In this document: positions 1 to 10,342 of the stretch, piece by piece
Layout: every line of letters starts with the position of its first letter
Position numbering within the stretch: the first letter of the stretch is position 1
DNA from: Tetradesmus obliquus
Taxonomy: Eukaryota > Chlorophyta > Chlorophyceae > Sphaeropleales > Scenedesmaceae
Assembly (NCBI GenBank): GCA_030272155.1
Contig: CP126203.1
Location: forward strand, 1,612,001 to 1,676,000
DNA: 64,000 nt
Reading direction: 5' to 3'
Notes under the pieces: generated by a model
The model's database searches: none
What the model saw: only the letters and a program-made list of their open reading frames with translations
Told to the model about the DNA's origin: nothing
Position numbers and translations under genes: made by a program

Positions 1-73
1 GCACAGGGCACGGCCTGAGGTACAAATGGCACTGTGCAGCAGCAGCCTTGAAACCTTACTGCCATGCACTCAC

Positions 74-1089
74 CCCTCCGTCCCAAAACCCTGGGGGCCG
101 TGCAGCGCCAGCATGCAGCGTGCCGCACTGCTCAGGCTGCTGCAGCTGCGTTTCCTGAGGCTTGATGAGGCAGGATGTGCCTCGGGGGTTGATGCGGGTG
201 ACCAGCAGGGGTGATGGTGACTGGCTGTGCGGCCCTTCGTACAGCCACAGGCTGCCTGCAGCAGGAAGGGGATCATGACAGTGTTACTGATTGTTACATT
301 GTTACTGTTATAATATAAGCGTAACTAGTGACAATCAGCTGCACTGATGCGGGCGACCAGCAGGGGTGATGGTGACTGGCTGTGCGGCTCTTCGTAGAGC
401 CACAGACTGCCTGCAGCACATAGGGGATCATGACAGTGTTACTGATTGTTACATTGTTACTGTTGTAATGTAGGCGTAACTGGTGACAATCAGCTGCACT
501 GATGCGGGTGACCAGCAGTGGTGATGGTGACTGGCTGTGCGGCCCTTCATACAGCCACAAACTTCCTGCTGCGGACAGTGTGCAGAGCTCGATGACATCG
601 TGCTTTGTGTTCGACTAATGTGCACGAATGTGCATGGCTGCTGTTCGCTTGACTCGAGATGCGGTGTGTGGAAGAACGGCATGTGCAACCCTCCAGTTTT
701 GCTTCAATTGTGTGTGAATGTGACATGGCGTCACCATTCCACCCGTACTGGTATACAAAGGTGAGCACCATCTGCAGCTGCCATACCAGCTGTACTGCCA
801 GCCGGCAGTACTGCCATGCCAGCTGGCAGTACTGCCATACCAGCTGCCATGCCAGCTGGCAGTACTGCCCTGCCAGCCGTGCTGCTGCAGAGGCCTAAGC
901 CTCAACTTACCCAGGAGCTGCAGACCTGCCTGGGTTGTCACTCACTACGCAGATGCTGCAGCTGCCATGCACCATAGCATGCACACGTACCTGTGTTGAT
1001 CAGCGCAGTGAGAGCCAGCTCTGTTCGCTCAGCCCCCTGCTTCTCATACCGGGCATAGTCAGTCCAGTAGGCGATGAGCTGCAGTGTCA

Positions 1090-1130
<41 letters not shown>

Positions 1131-4100
1131 GAGTTAATGTGAGTCCCGCGTGTCTGCCTGTTCACTCTCTGCTCCTCATACCGGGCATAGTCAGTCCATT
1201 AGGCAATGAGCTGCAGCAGCAGCGGCAGCAGCGTGCAGGTGAGAGCAGCAGCAGCAGCAGCACCAGCATGATTGCTTGGCGATTTGCATGTTGCTGTGGG
1301 ACCTTTGGCATTTGCTTCAAAACATGCACACCAGATCAGCAAAATGGGAGATCATTTCAGCGTCTGTTTTAACAATGAAACAACCCTTTGCCCCGCACTC
1401 ACGTCTGTGACAAAGTAGGCAACCTCAGCAGCAACGTCCGCTTCTCTCTGCGGCTGCTGTGCATGGTTTCCGGAACTGTGGCTGCTGAGCAAAGCTGCCG
1501 GGTAGCAACACCACACTTCACCTACCTGGCTTTGATCCGAAAGAGCCGCAGTGGGGTGGTGAGAAGGAGACAGCATAAGCAAAAAATAAAATCCCACACC
1601 CCAAAATCATTGAAGTAGGCCACTTCAGCAATGAAAATGATTCCTTTTTTGATGACTCACGTCTGTCACAAAGTAGGCCACTTCAGCAGCAACGTCCGCT
1701 TCCCTCTGTGGATGCACCGGCTGCATCTGCACAAAGGCCATGGGCGGGTAATCATGCAAATTGCCATGGTAGCATGCCGCCTTTTGCACATCATATGCGG
1801 TCCACACAGGCACCCAAAAGTAGGTGGCGCCGCGGTATGCTGCCCACTTTGGCAGGGCGTAGAGTACTGCGCCGGTGGCTGAGAAGGGATCGTCGGGGCA
1901 GTTCTGGACGTAAGATATGAAGACACCATCTGGGAGTACAGCGCAGTGTACAGCAGCATGTTTAATTTAGTCCAAGGTTTGGAGGTGCATAGAGTACTGC
2001 ACCGGTTGCTGAGAAGGAATCGTCGGGGCAGTTCTGGACGTAAAGATATACAGCCGCCATCTGCGTACTGTTTGGCTGCGCGCATGTGATGTTTGATGAT
2101 TTAGCAGTTGCCGTAATACAAACCCACATTCTTTGCACACTGCAATATAGTAGATCTGTGTGTGCAGTGCAGCTGCACAGCCGTCCCAAGCCATGGCCGT
2201 TGCCTCTATCAACCCCGAACTGTCTAGCAATACAGCCGTGTTTGATGCGCACCTGTGTTGTATGACACCTGTGTGTGCAGCGCAGCCGGGTAGCCGTCAC
2301 ACACCATTGGGGTGGATTGGGTGACCTCTGCCGCAAAGGAGTACAGCAGCCAGCCGCCCAGCGCTGATGATGTCGAAGAAACAGCCAGCAGGATCTGGTT
2401 TGCATCACCACCACAAACAGCAGTCAGCAGGAACCTGCGCAACAAGACAAAGCAGCAACAGTAAGAGAGTTTCAACAAGGAGTACAGCAGCCGGCAGCCC
2501 AGCGCTGATGACTTGGTGCTCACAGCCAGCAAGATCTGGTTTGCATCTCCACCACAAACAGCAGTCAGCAGGAACCTGCGCACAAATAAAAAGCAGCAGC
2601 AAAAAGAGGTTCAATAAGGAGTACAGCAGCCTGCCGCCCAGCACTGATGACGGTGAAGAAACAGCCAGCAAGATCTGGTTTGCATCTCCACCACACACCG
2701 CAGTCAGCAGGAACCTGCGCAACAACAGAAAGCAGCAGCAAAAAGAGTTTCAACAAGGAGTACAGCAGCCGGCCGCCCAGCGCTGATGACGTGGTGTTCA
2801 CAGCCAGCAGGATCTGGTTTGCATCTCCATCACAAACAGCAGTCAACAGGAACGTGACAAACAACCAAGACAACGACACAAGCCACCAGGCACTTCAGTT
2901 TAAGACAAGGCTCACCTGCCCACCAGCTTATCATACGTAGCAGACGGCGAGAAACATCCTCCGCTGCACTGCGGCGCCACCAGCATGAAAAACAACCAGG
3001 AGAAAAGACCACGAAAAAGCCACCAGGCACGTCGAATGTCAAGGCAAGACTTAGGCTCACCTGCCCACCAGCTTATCATACGTAGCAGACGGCGAGATAC
3101 ACCCGCTGCTGCACTGCGGCGCCACCAGCGTGAAAACAACGAAGAGAAAAGGCAACGACAAAGCCACCAGGCAAGTCGATTTTCAAGACAAGGCTTACCT
3201 GCCCACTAGCTTATCATATGTAGCAGACGGCGAGAAATATCCCCCGCTGCACTGCGGCGCCACCAGCGTAAAAAACGAGGGCAGGGACACCAGCAGCGCC
3301 GGCTTGGTGCTGTTGAGGCTTGCAGGGTTCCCTGTGCCAGGATTCACTTTGTAGATTGCCACTAGGGAGTTCACCACGTGCAGGGCTGTGTCGGGGCCGA
3401 CTGCAATTGTGGGGTCTGGAGGTAGCACGTAGGTGTCTGCCGTTGAAAGGCCTGAAAAGCCGATGCCTCCCGCGCCGAACCTGCATGCAGGACGTGCGGC
3501 GTCATATGCATGTTAGGAGCAGTGGGGTCTGGCAGTAGCACATTGGTACCTGTTGTGGACATGCCTGTTTGAACTGATGCCTCCGGTGCCAAACCTGCAT
3601 GCAGGGCGTGTGGTATCATTTTCATCAATGTATGTTAGGAGCAGTAAGGTCTGGAGGAAGCACGTAGTTGTCTGCTGATGAGAGGCCTGGAAAGCCGATG
3701 CCTCCGGCTCCAAACCTGCATGCAGGGCGTGCGGCGTCATATGCATGTTAGGAGCAGTGGGGTCTGGCAGTAGCACATTGGTACCTGTTGTGGACAGGCC
3801 TGTTTGAACTGATGCCTCCGGCGCCAAACCTGCATGCAGGGCGTGTGGTATCATTTACATCAATGTATGTTAGGAGCAGTAAGGTCTGGAGGAAGCACGT
3901 AGTTGTCTGCTGATGAGAGGCCTGGAAAGCCGATGCCTCCGGCTCCAAACCTGCATGCAGGGCGTGCGGCGTCATATGCATGTTAGGAGCAGTGGGGTCT
4001 GGCAGTAGCACATTGGTACCTGTTGTGGACAGGCCTGTTTGAACTGATGCCTCCGGCGCCAAACCTGCATACAGGGCGTGCGGCGTCATATGCATGTCAG

Positions 4101-5262
4101 GAGCAGTGGGGTCTGCCTGGCAGCACCTAAGTGTCTGCTGTGGACATGCTTGCAAATCCAATGCCTCCCACGCCAAACCTGCATACAACACATGCGGTGT
4201 CATTCGAGGGTGTAAGCATATCATGTGCGTGTTACGATCAGCACGAATTGGAGGTAGCACGTGGGTGTCTGCTGTAGAGAGGCCTGGAAAGCCGATGCCT
4301 CCGGCACCAAACCTGCATGCATTGCTCGGATGGTATGAGCAGTGTGTCTAGGCAGCCACGGACTAGTACATGTGCAGCAGATTTTTTTTTTGAAGCAAGA
4401 ACGTTACAAGGGCTGACCTAAATAACTGTGCACTTGCTCCATAAAAAGATCCATTGAGAGAGTGAGGCAACCTGTTCCGCACTCACCCCACAGGTCTCTT
4501 GTACCAAGAGACGCTGTCACACGATCATGCAGACAGCCCCGTGCGGAGCAGCCCCGAAAGGCATCCAGGACCTGACCGAGTGCCCAGACTCCACTAAAAT
4601 CACAGTCGCGCAATGACGTCCTGTGATGTGTGACAGGCCGTGACTGGCCCTTGAAACAAAAGCTGTCCATAGTGTAACTGTCAGCTATCACTGCATGGTG
4701 ACTTGCACACCTCTAAAAGCTGCACTTTACAGGCAGCATTACGACACCCACACAAGACGCCTATTAATAGGTGACGGATTGTCGACCCAGACAATCCCCA
4801 CCTGACTATGTGCAGCAGATTGCAGGCAGCTGTGTCTTGGTGAGTACCAGAACGTCAAATCGAGCATGGTGTTGCAGAGCTGGCTGTTGAATAGAAAGAA
4901 AGGGTACAAGGTGTGTTCGTGCGGCGTATGCCACCACAGACTCTGTGACACCTGGTAAAATAGGAAGCTGCAAGCAGAGCTGGCTGTTGTCACTGCACGT
5001 AGCGCTGGTGATAGGACTACATAGCTGCCGGCTGCAAGCTGACATCAGTGTGTGTGGTGCCGGTGCATGCTGGCTATTGCTACACCCCAGCATGAGGAAC
5101 CGTAAGACCCTTGCAAACAAAGTGCTTACCTGGAGCTCCCAAGCGGTATGTTCAGCGTGTTGCTGCTTGTAGGTGTGCCTTTGTTGCACACACCGCCTGC
5201 TGCTGCTGCTGCTGCTGCCTGGAGTAGTTTCCGCTTTGGTGTCATGCCACTTGCCTCCATGC

Positions 5263-5296
<34 letters not shown>

Positions 5297-6035
5297 GCCA
5301 GCTGCACCAGCAGCAGCAAACCCTCCTTGAATGGATGCCTCAGCTGCTGCTGCTGTACCCAGCACAGCTGCCTGCACCTGTGCACTGCTGCTGCTGCTGC
5401 TGCCGTGTGGAACCAGGAAACCTGGGTTTGATGATGGTACTGGTGATGGAGATGGGGATGGCGACGGAATAACAGCTATTGGCCCGCCACCTGGTGCTGG
5501 CAAGCTTGCAGGAACGCTGTCATTGTTATAACTGGTGTAGATCTTCCACCAGTCGAGCAGCCCATACATGGCATCAGCCAGTCCAATGTTGGCAGCTTGC
5601 ATCTCTGCTGTTGGTGTTCCTGTGTATGGCGGTAGATCTGACAGCTGCATCCTGCAAGCTGCAGATGCGGTTGAGAGCCAGCAGCAAGTTTGCAGGAAAG
5701 CATGCAGCAGATGTCAGGGGCTGTGCCTGATACAGCGAGGTAGTCATGGCTGCTGTGCACTTGCTGCAAGCTGTATCTAAGGCCACAATCCTATAGTGAC
5801 ACAGCTTTTAAAGCTTTTAAATGAATATGCAGGCATTGCATTGACAGCTGCATGCTGCAGGGGCATGAGCAGCGTCCGGAAGTAACGGTGCAGCCAGGAG
5901 TAGCTGCAGCTTACCAAATAAGGGTTGGATTGCTGTAGAGGGAGGCACTGCCTTGCTGCCCGTGGCCGCAGCAAGGTGTCCGTAAGCCAGGAAAGCGATA
6001 AGCAGCAGCACCATTCGTGCTCTGCTTGCAGCCAT
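74..6035 (-). CDS. secreted protein with exported beta-propeller-like domain (3' end outside window)
   Basis: Exon 1 (6035-5915) encodes a signal peptide (MAASRARMVLLLIAFLAYGH). Exon 2 (5658-5130) joins in phase and encodes a Pro/Ser/Ala-rich linker. The downstream block joins perfectly in phase: 3480-3199, 2434-2253, 1929-1661, 1078-991 and 255-74, the last ending in a GTGAGT donor, so the gene continues past the left edge. This block contains DPTIAVGPDTALHVVNS, then SPSATYDKLVGRFLLTAV, DGVFISYVQNCPDD and SLWLYEGPHSQSPSP. The order matches a domain common in exported bacterial and algal proteins (AVGP..VN..Y, then YD...RW, then a DGVY step, then LWLY). I infer an extracellular beta-propeller-like protein; no catalytic residues are assigned. 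Between 5130 and 3480 the joins are uncertain: candidate exons are 4940-4848 and 4677-4487 (Cys-rich). Nearly every exon edge is copied in neighbouring introns. Confidence 0.55.
191..560 (-). repeat. 155-bp tandem repeat carrying the 5' edge of an exon
   Basis: Copies start at 191, 346 and 501, spaced exactly 155 bp. On the minus strand each holds an acceptor, then a variant of the LWLYEGPHSQSPSPLLVTRI coding edge, then intron sequence with GTTAC motifs. Only the leftmost copy (255-74) continues into a full exon, so the other two are 5' exon-edge echoes. Confidence 0.8.
780..890. repeat. short-period minisatellite (CCAGCTGGCAGTACTGCCAT type)
   Basis: Imperfect, partly palindromic copies of a CAGCTGGCAGTACTGCCA motif lie within an intron of the secreted-protein gene. 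No coding role is supported. Confidence 0.6.
1159..1215 (-). repeat. 5' echo of exon 1078-991
   Basis: On the minus strand, CTGCAG then a near-copy of the exon start (LIAYWTDYARYE). It carries an in-frame TAA (LIA-stop), so it is a decayed copy lying upstream of the real exon. Confidence 0.75.
1382..1470 (-). repeat. 3' echo of exon 1929-1661
   Basis: Repeats the exon end PQREADVAAEVAYFVTD followed by a GTGAGT donor, as in the real exon end at 1661. It is a second intact-looking donor downstream of the first. Confidence 0.8.
1962..2210 (-). repeat. echoes of two exon edges
   Basis: 1962-2060 repeats the start of exon 1929-1661 (VQNCPDDSFSATGAVLYA) after its own CAG acceptor. 2153-2196 repeats the end of exon 2434-2253 (GCTGCACTGCACACACAG). 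Both lie in the intron between those exons. Confidence 0.7.
2435..2870 (-). repeat. tandem 5' echoes of the FLLTAVCGGDANQILLAV exon
   Basis: Further copies of the exon start, each after a GCGCAG- or AACAG-type acceptor, begin near 2575, 2714 and 2852 on the minus strand. Spacing is about 140 bp. All share FLLTAVC.GDANQILLAV..TSSALGG; only the copy beginning at 2434 extends to the full exon. Confidence 0.85.
2900..3198 (-). repeat. 3' echoes of the CSGGYFSPSATYDKLVG exon
   Basis: Two further copies of the exon's last ~60 nt, each followed by GTGAG, lie downstream of the real donor at 3198. Spacing is about 147 bp. The coding edge CSGG.FSPSATYDKLVGR is conserved in the copy at ~3057; the copy near 2910 is more diverged. 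Confidence 0.8.
3481..4330 (-). repeat. array of ~7 echoes of the FGAGGIGFPGLS exon start, with a 235-bp dimer
   Basis: The motif CTGCATGCAG plus a GGAGGCAT-containing exon start recurs about every 115-125 bp from 3481 to 4330. Two alternating variants form a higher-order 235-bp unit, nearly identical between ~3603-3838 and ~3839-4076. Only the 3480-3199 copy has the full exon. Confidence 0.85.
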
Positions 6036-7499
6036 GTTGCTGATCCTCCTTGCAGCTGTGGGTAAGGAAGGTGCCGCAACAGCTACTTCGCATTACAGCC
6101 TCAAGCGATAAGACTGAATGATTATCTCGTCGTAATTTGTTCTCTGTAAACCGGACAACAAGATTTGGAACCAGGCATAGCACGGAAGCACCGGTGCATG
6201 CCGGGCCGGCTACGGAGCAAGCTACAAAGATTTCCACAGACACCAACGAACGTCGTCCACAAACTCGACAAACAAGCAAATATAGGTATCCCGAATAGCG
6301 GTAACGCCTGCGGGCAGATCGTGACAGACTTTGGCACCATGACACAATGACATTTACAGCGAGGCATTCATGACGATTACTTTGCTGCTAGGCCTTGCAT
6401 TTCATGCTGTATTCAGCATGCAGCTACCTATGAGACTGCACAGCAGTCAGCATCTCATGACGGAGCCTCACACAAGGGGCATGCACCTGGCATGCATATC
6501 ATAGTGAAGGGGGTGTTGACTCCCCTTAACTCCTGTCACACCGATTTTTGACTGCTAACTTCCCATAGAGAGCCTCGTCTCTGGGAGTCAAGGGAAGTTA
6601 GGGCAGCAGCTAACTCTCCTAAATCCCAGGCTGTCACTCATGCCTCCCTGCACGTGCCTTGCCACTAAATCCTACTAGCCCCCAACTTCCCCAATTTTCG
6701 CTTTGCCCACTGAAATTTAACCCCCAACTTCCACTGTTTCACCCCCCTTTTTTGAAAAATTTGAGATTGTAATGGATGTTACCATACACGCAGCCTTGTG
6801 ACGCTTCTTGATATATTTCTGCCGATTCAAACGTACTAACTTCCACCATTTACCCCTCCGCCCCAAGGGGTGTGACAGGAGTTAAGGGGAGTCAACACCC
6901 CCTTTCATAGTGAGTCACTGCAGAGCGCACCAAGCAGCTGTGCCATGTGAGGCTTATGTGATAGTAGATTTCAGACCCAGTAAATTTTAGCACGGTACAA
7001 ACGCTGCGACAGCAGCGTCAGTTTTGTGGCACACCATGCAGGCGGGGCAGTCTAGACACCGCCCAGGTGGTGTCCTGCAGGACAGCACAGTTGTGCGGTT
7101 TGCAGAAGGTCCAAGGATGCTGCCTTTGTCCCAACCTGTGATGAAAAAATTTTTGACAATACTCAATATGTTGCGTCGCCAATCAGCAATGTTGAACCTT
7201 GTCCAGGGCGCTATTTTGTTAGCCTCGGTATGGCACAACATGCATGTGCCTCAGGCCAGGCCCTGTCATGTGGTTCACACCTGCTTTTTATGAACCCTGC
7301 CGAACCATCACCAAGGCCAAAACCACAATAAATTTTTTGTTTATTTGGCTGTTCTGCGACTGACACAGCACGATATTGACCTTTCATTCTGCTGCCACGT
7401 CCAGTGTCCTGTTCCGCGCTTTCACAGCCTGCAAACCCTCATTGATCGCAACTGCTACACAAAACAATTCCTCTTCAGTTTGCATATTGAAAACACACG
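6036..7499. other. intergenic region between divergent genes; contains a MITE
   Basis: Lies between the 5' ends of the minus-strand secreted-protein gene and the plus-strand FKBP gene, so it should hold both promoters. Apart from the inverted-repeat element at 6507-6904 I see no coding signal. No clear TATA box could be assigned. Confidence 0.5.
6499..6912. mobile_element. MITE with 36-bp perfect TIRs and 8-bp target duplication
   Basis: The element spans 6507-6904 (398 bp). Its ends are a perfect 36-bp inverted repeat (6507-6542 and 6869-6904), starting AAGGGGGTGTTGACTCCCC. It is flanked by an identical 8-bp duplication TCATAGTG (6499-6506 and 6905-6912). There is no ORF inside, so it is non-autonomous. 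An 8-bp duplication is typical of hAT-type transposases, but the terminus does not begin with the usual CAG/TAG, so the superfamily is unsettled. Confidence 0.9.
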
Positions 7500-8981
7500 A
7501 TGCAGCTACGTGCGGGACAAAATTTTAGAGCAGCAGTCCGTGAGGCACCTAAGGTGTCTGCCCTGCAGTCCATCCCCCCTCAGCAGCCGCGCAGCCACAG
7601 CATCGTTCAAGCAGCATCAGCTCCAGACACACGCTTCAGTTCAGCAGCAGCAGATGACGTCAGCAGGCGGCAATTGCTGGCAGCGGCAGCGGCAGCAGCA
7701 GCAGCGCTGCCTGCTGCAACAGCGCTGCCAGCACAGGCGGATGACTTCACTAGGACTGCTTCAGGCCTACTGTACCTGGATGTAAGAGAAGGTAGGGCAA
7801 CAAATGAACTCAAGTGTTCATATTGAATCTTTTTGTTGTCCGCAACCACAAGTATCCTTGCACGCACAGCCAGCTATAGCCAGTGAGGGTGCAGCAACTA
7901 GTTCATCAGCAACATCCAGTACATCCTGCTGTAGCAGTTGACGCATGTACGTGGTACATCAATTCTCAACTGATGCAAATGGTATAATGCCGGCTGTGCA
8001 GGCGGCAGCTAAGGGCAGCAGCGCAACAGCCCGCAGACTGTGCAGCACATCCTGCCTGTTTCAGGAGTGAGTGCAGCTGCTGCAACCCCTCTCACACAGC
8101 GATCTGACCACACCCAGTGCCTGTGCTCACATTGCTTCTCGCGCTGCCAACAATCTGCTGCCGCTGCTGTCGCCTGCAGGAGAAGGAGCAGCCCTTCAGC
8201 CAAAGCACTGCTCAGTATGCTGTCACTGCTGCTGCGCTGCCGCCGCCACTGCTGCTGCTGCTGCTGCTGCTGCCACCACTGCTGCCCTGCAGGTGAAGGA
8301 GCAGCCCCTCAGCCGGGTGACGTCGTGGTAGTGCACTGGTCAGGTTACACCAAGGTAACACCACGGGTCAAACCACACGATGTGTAGGCTTAGTCAAGCA
8401 TTCTGGTGTGCAGAAGGATGTGCACCCTCCACACATGGATAGGGTGTCATGGAGCTGAGTGTAACAGCTGCATAGCTCAGTAGGCAAGCAGCAAGTGTAT
8501 GCTTTGTGGTCACACAAGTGAATGGTCTGTCTGTTTCTGCCCATGCCTGCAGGGCTACCAGGGCAAGCGCATCGACAACACCAGTGAAATCATTGCAATC
8601 TTTTGGCTGCAGTGCCTCAGCAGCTAATATGCATGTTGCGCTCACCACACTCTGTTCACACTCTGCTGCAGGGCTACCAGGGCAAGCGCATTGACAACAC
8701 CAGTGTGCGGGATGAGCCGTACGAGTTCGTCCTGGGAGGGGATGGGGTGAGCGCAGCAGCAACAGCAGCAGTAGCAGCCATGGATGAAGACAAAACAGCC
8801 CAGCCCGTTCTGTTCGATTGCAAGGCCGCTCCTGTGCAAGGCCGCTCCTGTGCCTTGCACATGAGCGCCTGATGCCACTTGATTGTGGTGATGCTGTAAC
8901 CTCACGTGCTGCCTGCCGTGCCGACTGCTGCAGGCCATCAAGGCATTCTCAGAGGCAGTCAGCACCATGAAAGTGGGAGGT

Positions 8982-9015
<34 letters not shown>

Positions 9016-9240
9016 GACAGGCAGGCTGATTGCACTCCAGCAAGTGCTCATGCTTCACTGCATGCGCGAATTGCTGAAATCTGGTTGCTTTCATGTGCAT
9101 GTGCTTTGCAGCTGTGAGTACTCCAGGCGTCTCTCCCTTCTCGTTGAGCATGCAGCACATTTGCATCAGCTAAGATCAATAGGCCAGCTGATACACTGAA
9201 TGGCACACAATACGTGCCAAGATCCAGGAGTAAACTCACA

Positions 9241-9338
<98 letters not shown>

Positions 9339-9585
9339 AGGCATCCGCCGCGTTGAGGTGCCAGGTGACCGCCCTGAGCTGGCTTACCCCCGGGACAGGA
9401 GCCAACGCTTCACTGACGAGCTGGTGTCAGCAGACGGCAAGATCTTCAAGTACAGGTGTGTTATGATTGTTATAACAAAGTTTTAAAGGGGCCCCTTTGA
9501 CAGGTCATAGTGCTTCATGATCTGGCTGCTAAAGAAAACGCTGCACGTTGTTGGCTGACCTGCACGGTCGCCTTGGTGGTGCTGC

Positions 9586-9624
<39 letters not shown>

Positions 9625-10154
9625 AGGTACGGCCCGCAGCCTGTGGAGCTGGGTGGGCAGCGTGCACTGGACTTTGTGCTGGACAACCCCACGCTGCAGG
9701 TGAGCAACAAGTATCAGTCCTTTGTTTAATTGTCTTGTCTGGTTTGCATGTCATACGCAGTGATGGCTCATGCATACACATCACATCGCACTGGACTTTG
9801 TACTGGACAACCCCACACTGCAGGTGAGCGGCATGATCGTACTTTCGAGACCTTCATGTCAAAAGTTGCAGAACTGCTGGTATAGTGTTGGACCAGGCTG
9901 AGCTGGACTTCATGCTGGACAACCCCACGCTGCAGGTGAGCTGGTACACAGCTCTAGTGTGTTAGTTTTAGTGCCGTTAGTGCTGTAAACGCAAGAAAAT
10001 GAACTTCTATTAGTTCTTGGCGCCGTGCTCTGACAGGTTATTACCAAGCTCACCAAGTATGGATGTCAACATCATTTCGCAAACGGGACTGCCGCGTTAC
10101 TTTCCTAGCAAGAAATAGCTGGTTTGTCTGCTCCTGAACTGCTTGCCCGCTCAC

Positions 10155-10190
<36 letters not shown>

Positions 10191-10290
10191 ACCGCTGCTG
10201 CTGCTCTGTTTGGCTTGTTGCCCGCAGGACTTCAATCGCACGCTGCTGTTTGACATCAAGCTGCTTACAGTGCGCAAGGCGCCACGCTGA
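7500..10290 (+). CDS. thylakoid-lumen FKBP-type peptidyl-prolyl isomerase
   Basis: Seven exons join in phase: 7500-7791, 8293-8354, 8672-8746, 8934-8979, 9341-9455, 9627-9699 and 10228-10290 (TGA), giving 241 aa. The N-terminus looks like a bipartite lumenal transit peptide: a basic/Ser-rich start, then twin-arginine SRRQLL, a poly-Ala/Leu hydrophobic stretch and a cleavage-like PAQA|DDF at about residue 80. The FKBP fold follows: GDVVVVHWSGYT, then YEFVLGGDGAIKAFSEAVST, then MKVGGIRRVEVP, ending LLFDIKLLTVRKAPR. This points to import by the Tat route and proline isomerisation in the lumen. The substrate is unknown and the active-site residues are only partly conserved. Introns 3 and 4 start CAG-rich and end CTG-rich. 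Confidence 0.88.
8180..8587 (+). repeat. 5' echoes of FKBP exons 2 and 3
   Basis: 8180-8201 repeats the first 22 nt of exon 2 (8293) with two mismatches, after its own CTGCAG. 8553-8586 repeats the first ~34 nt of exon 3 (8672; GYQGKRIDNTS) after CTGCAG. Both sit upstream of the true exon and then diverge. Confidence 0.85.
9242..9340 (+). repeat. (CTG)32CAG tract abutting FKBP exon 5 acceptor
   Basis: Uninterrupted CTG triplets end in CAG, which is the 3' splice site of exon 5. The same intron (8980-9340) begins GTGAG followed by (CAG)10 at 8985-9014, complementary to this tract. Confidence 0.95.
9789..9935 (+). repeat. two 3' echoes of FKBP exon 6
   Basis: 9789-9823 and 9902-9935 repeat the exon 6 end (LDFVLDNPTLQ) and each is followed by GTGAGC. 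The true donor is at 9700. Both copies keep usable donors within intron 6. Confidence 0.85.
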
Positions 10291-10295
10291 GCTGT

Positions 10296-10342
<47 letters not shown>

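Noticed and set aside
9166-9486. ORFs of pure poly-Ala, poly-Ser or poly-Leu across the (CTG)32 tract, and the same elsewhere (1090-1130, 10300-10345, 33500-33640, 44880-45090)
   Set aside because: They arise because CTG/CAG repeats lack stop codons in all frames. They lie in introns or next to acceptors and have no non-repetitive conserved part.
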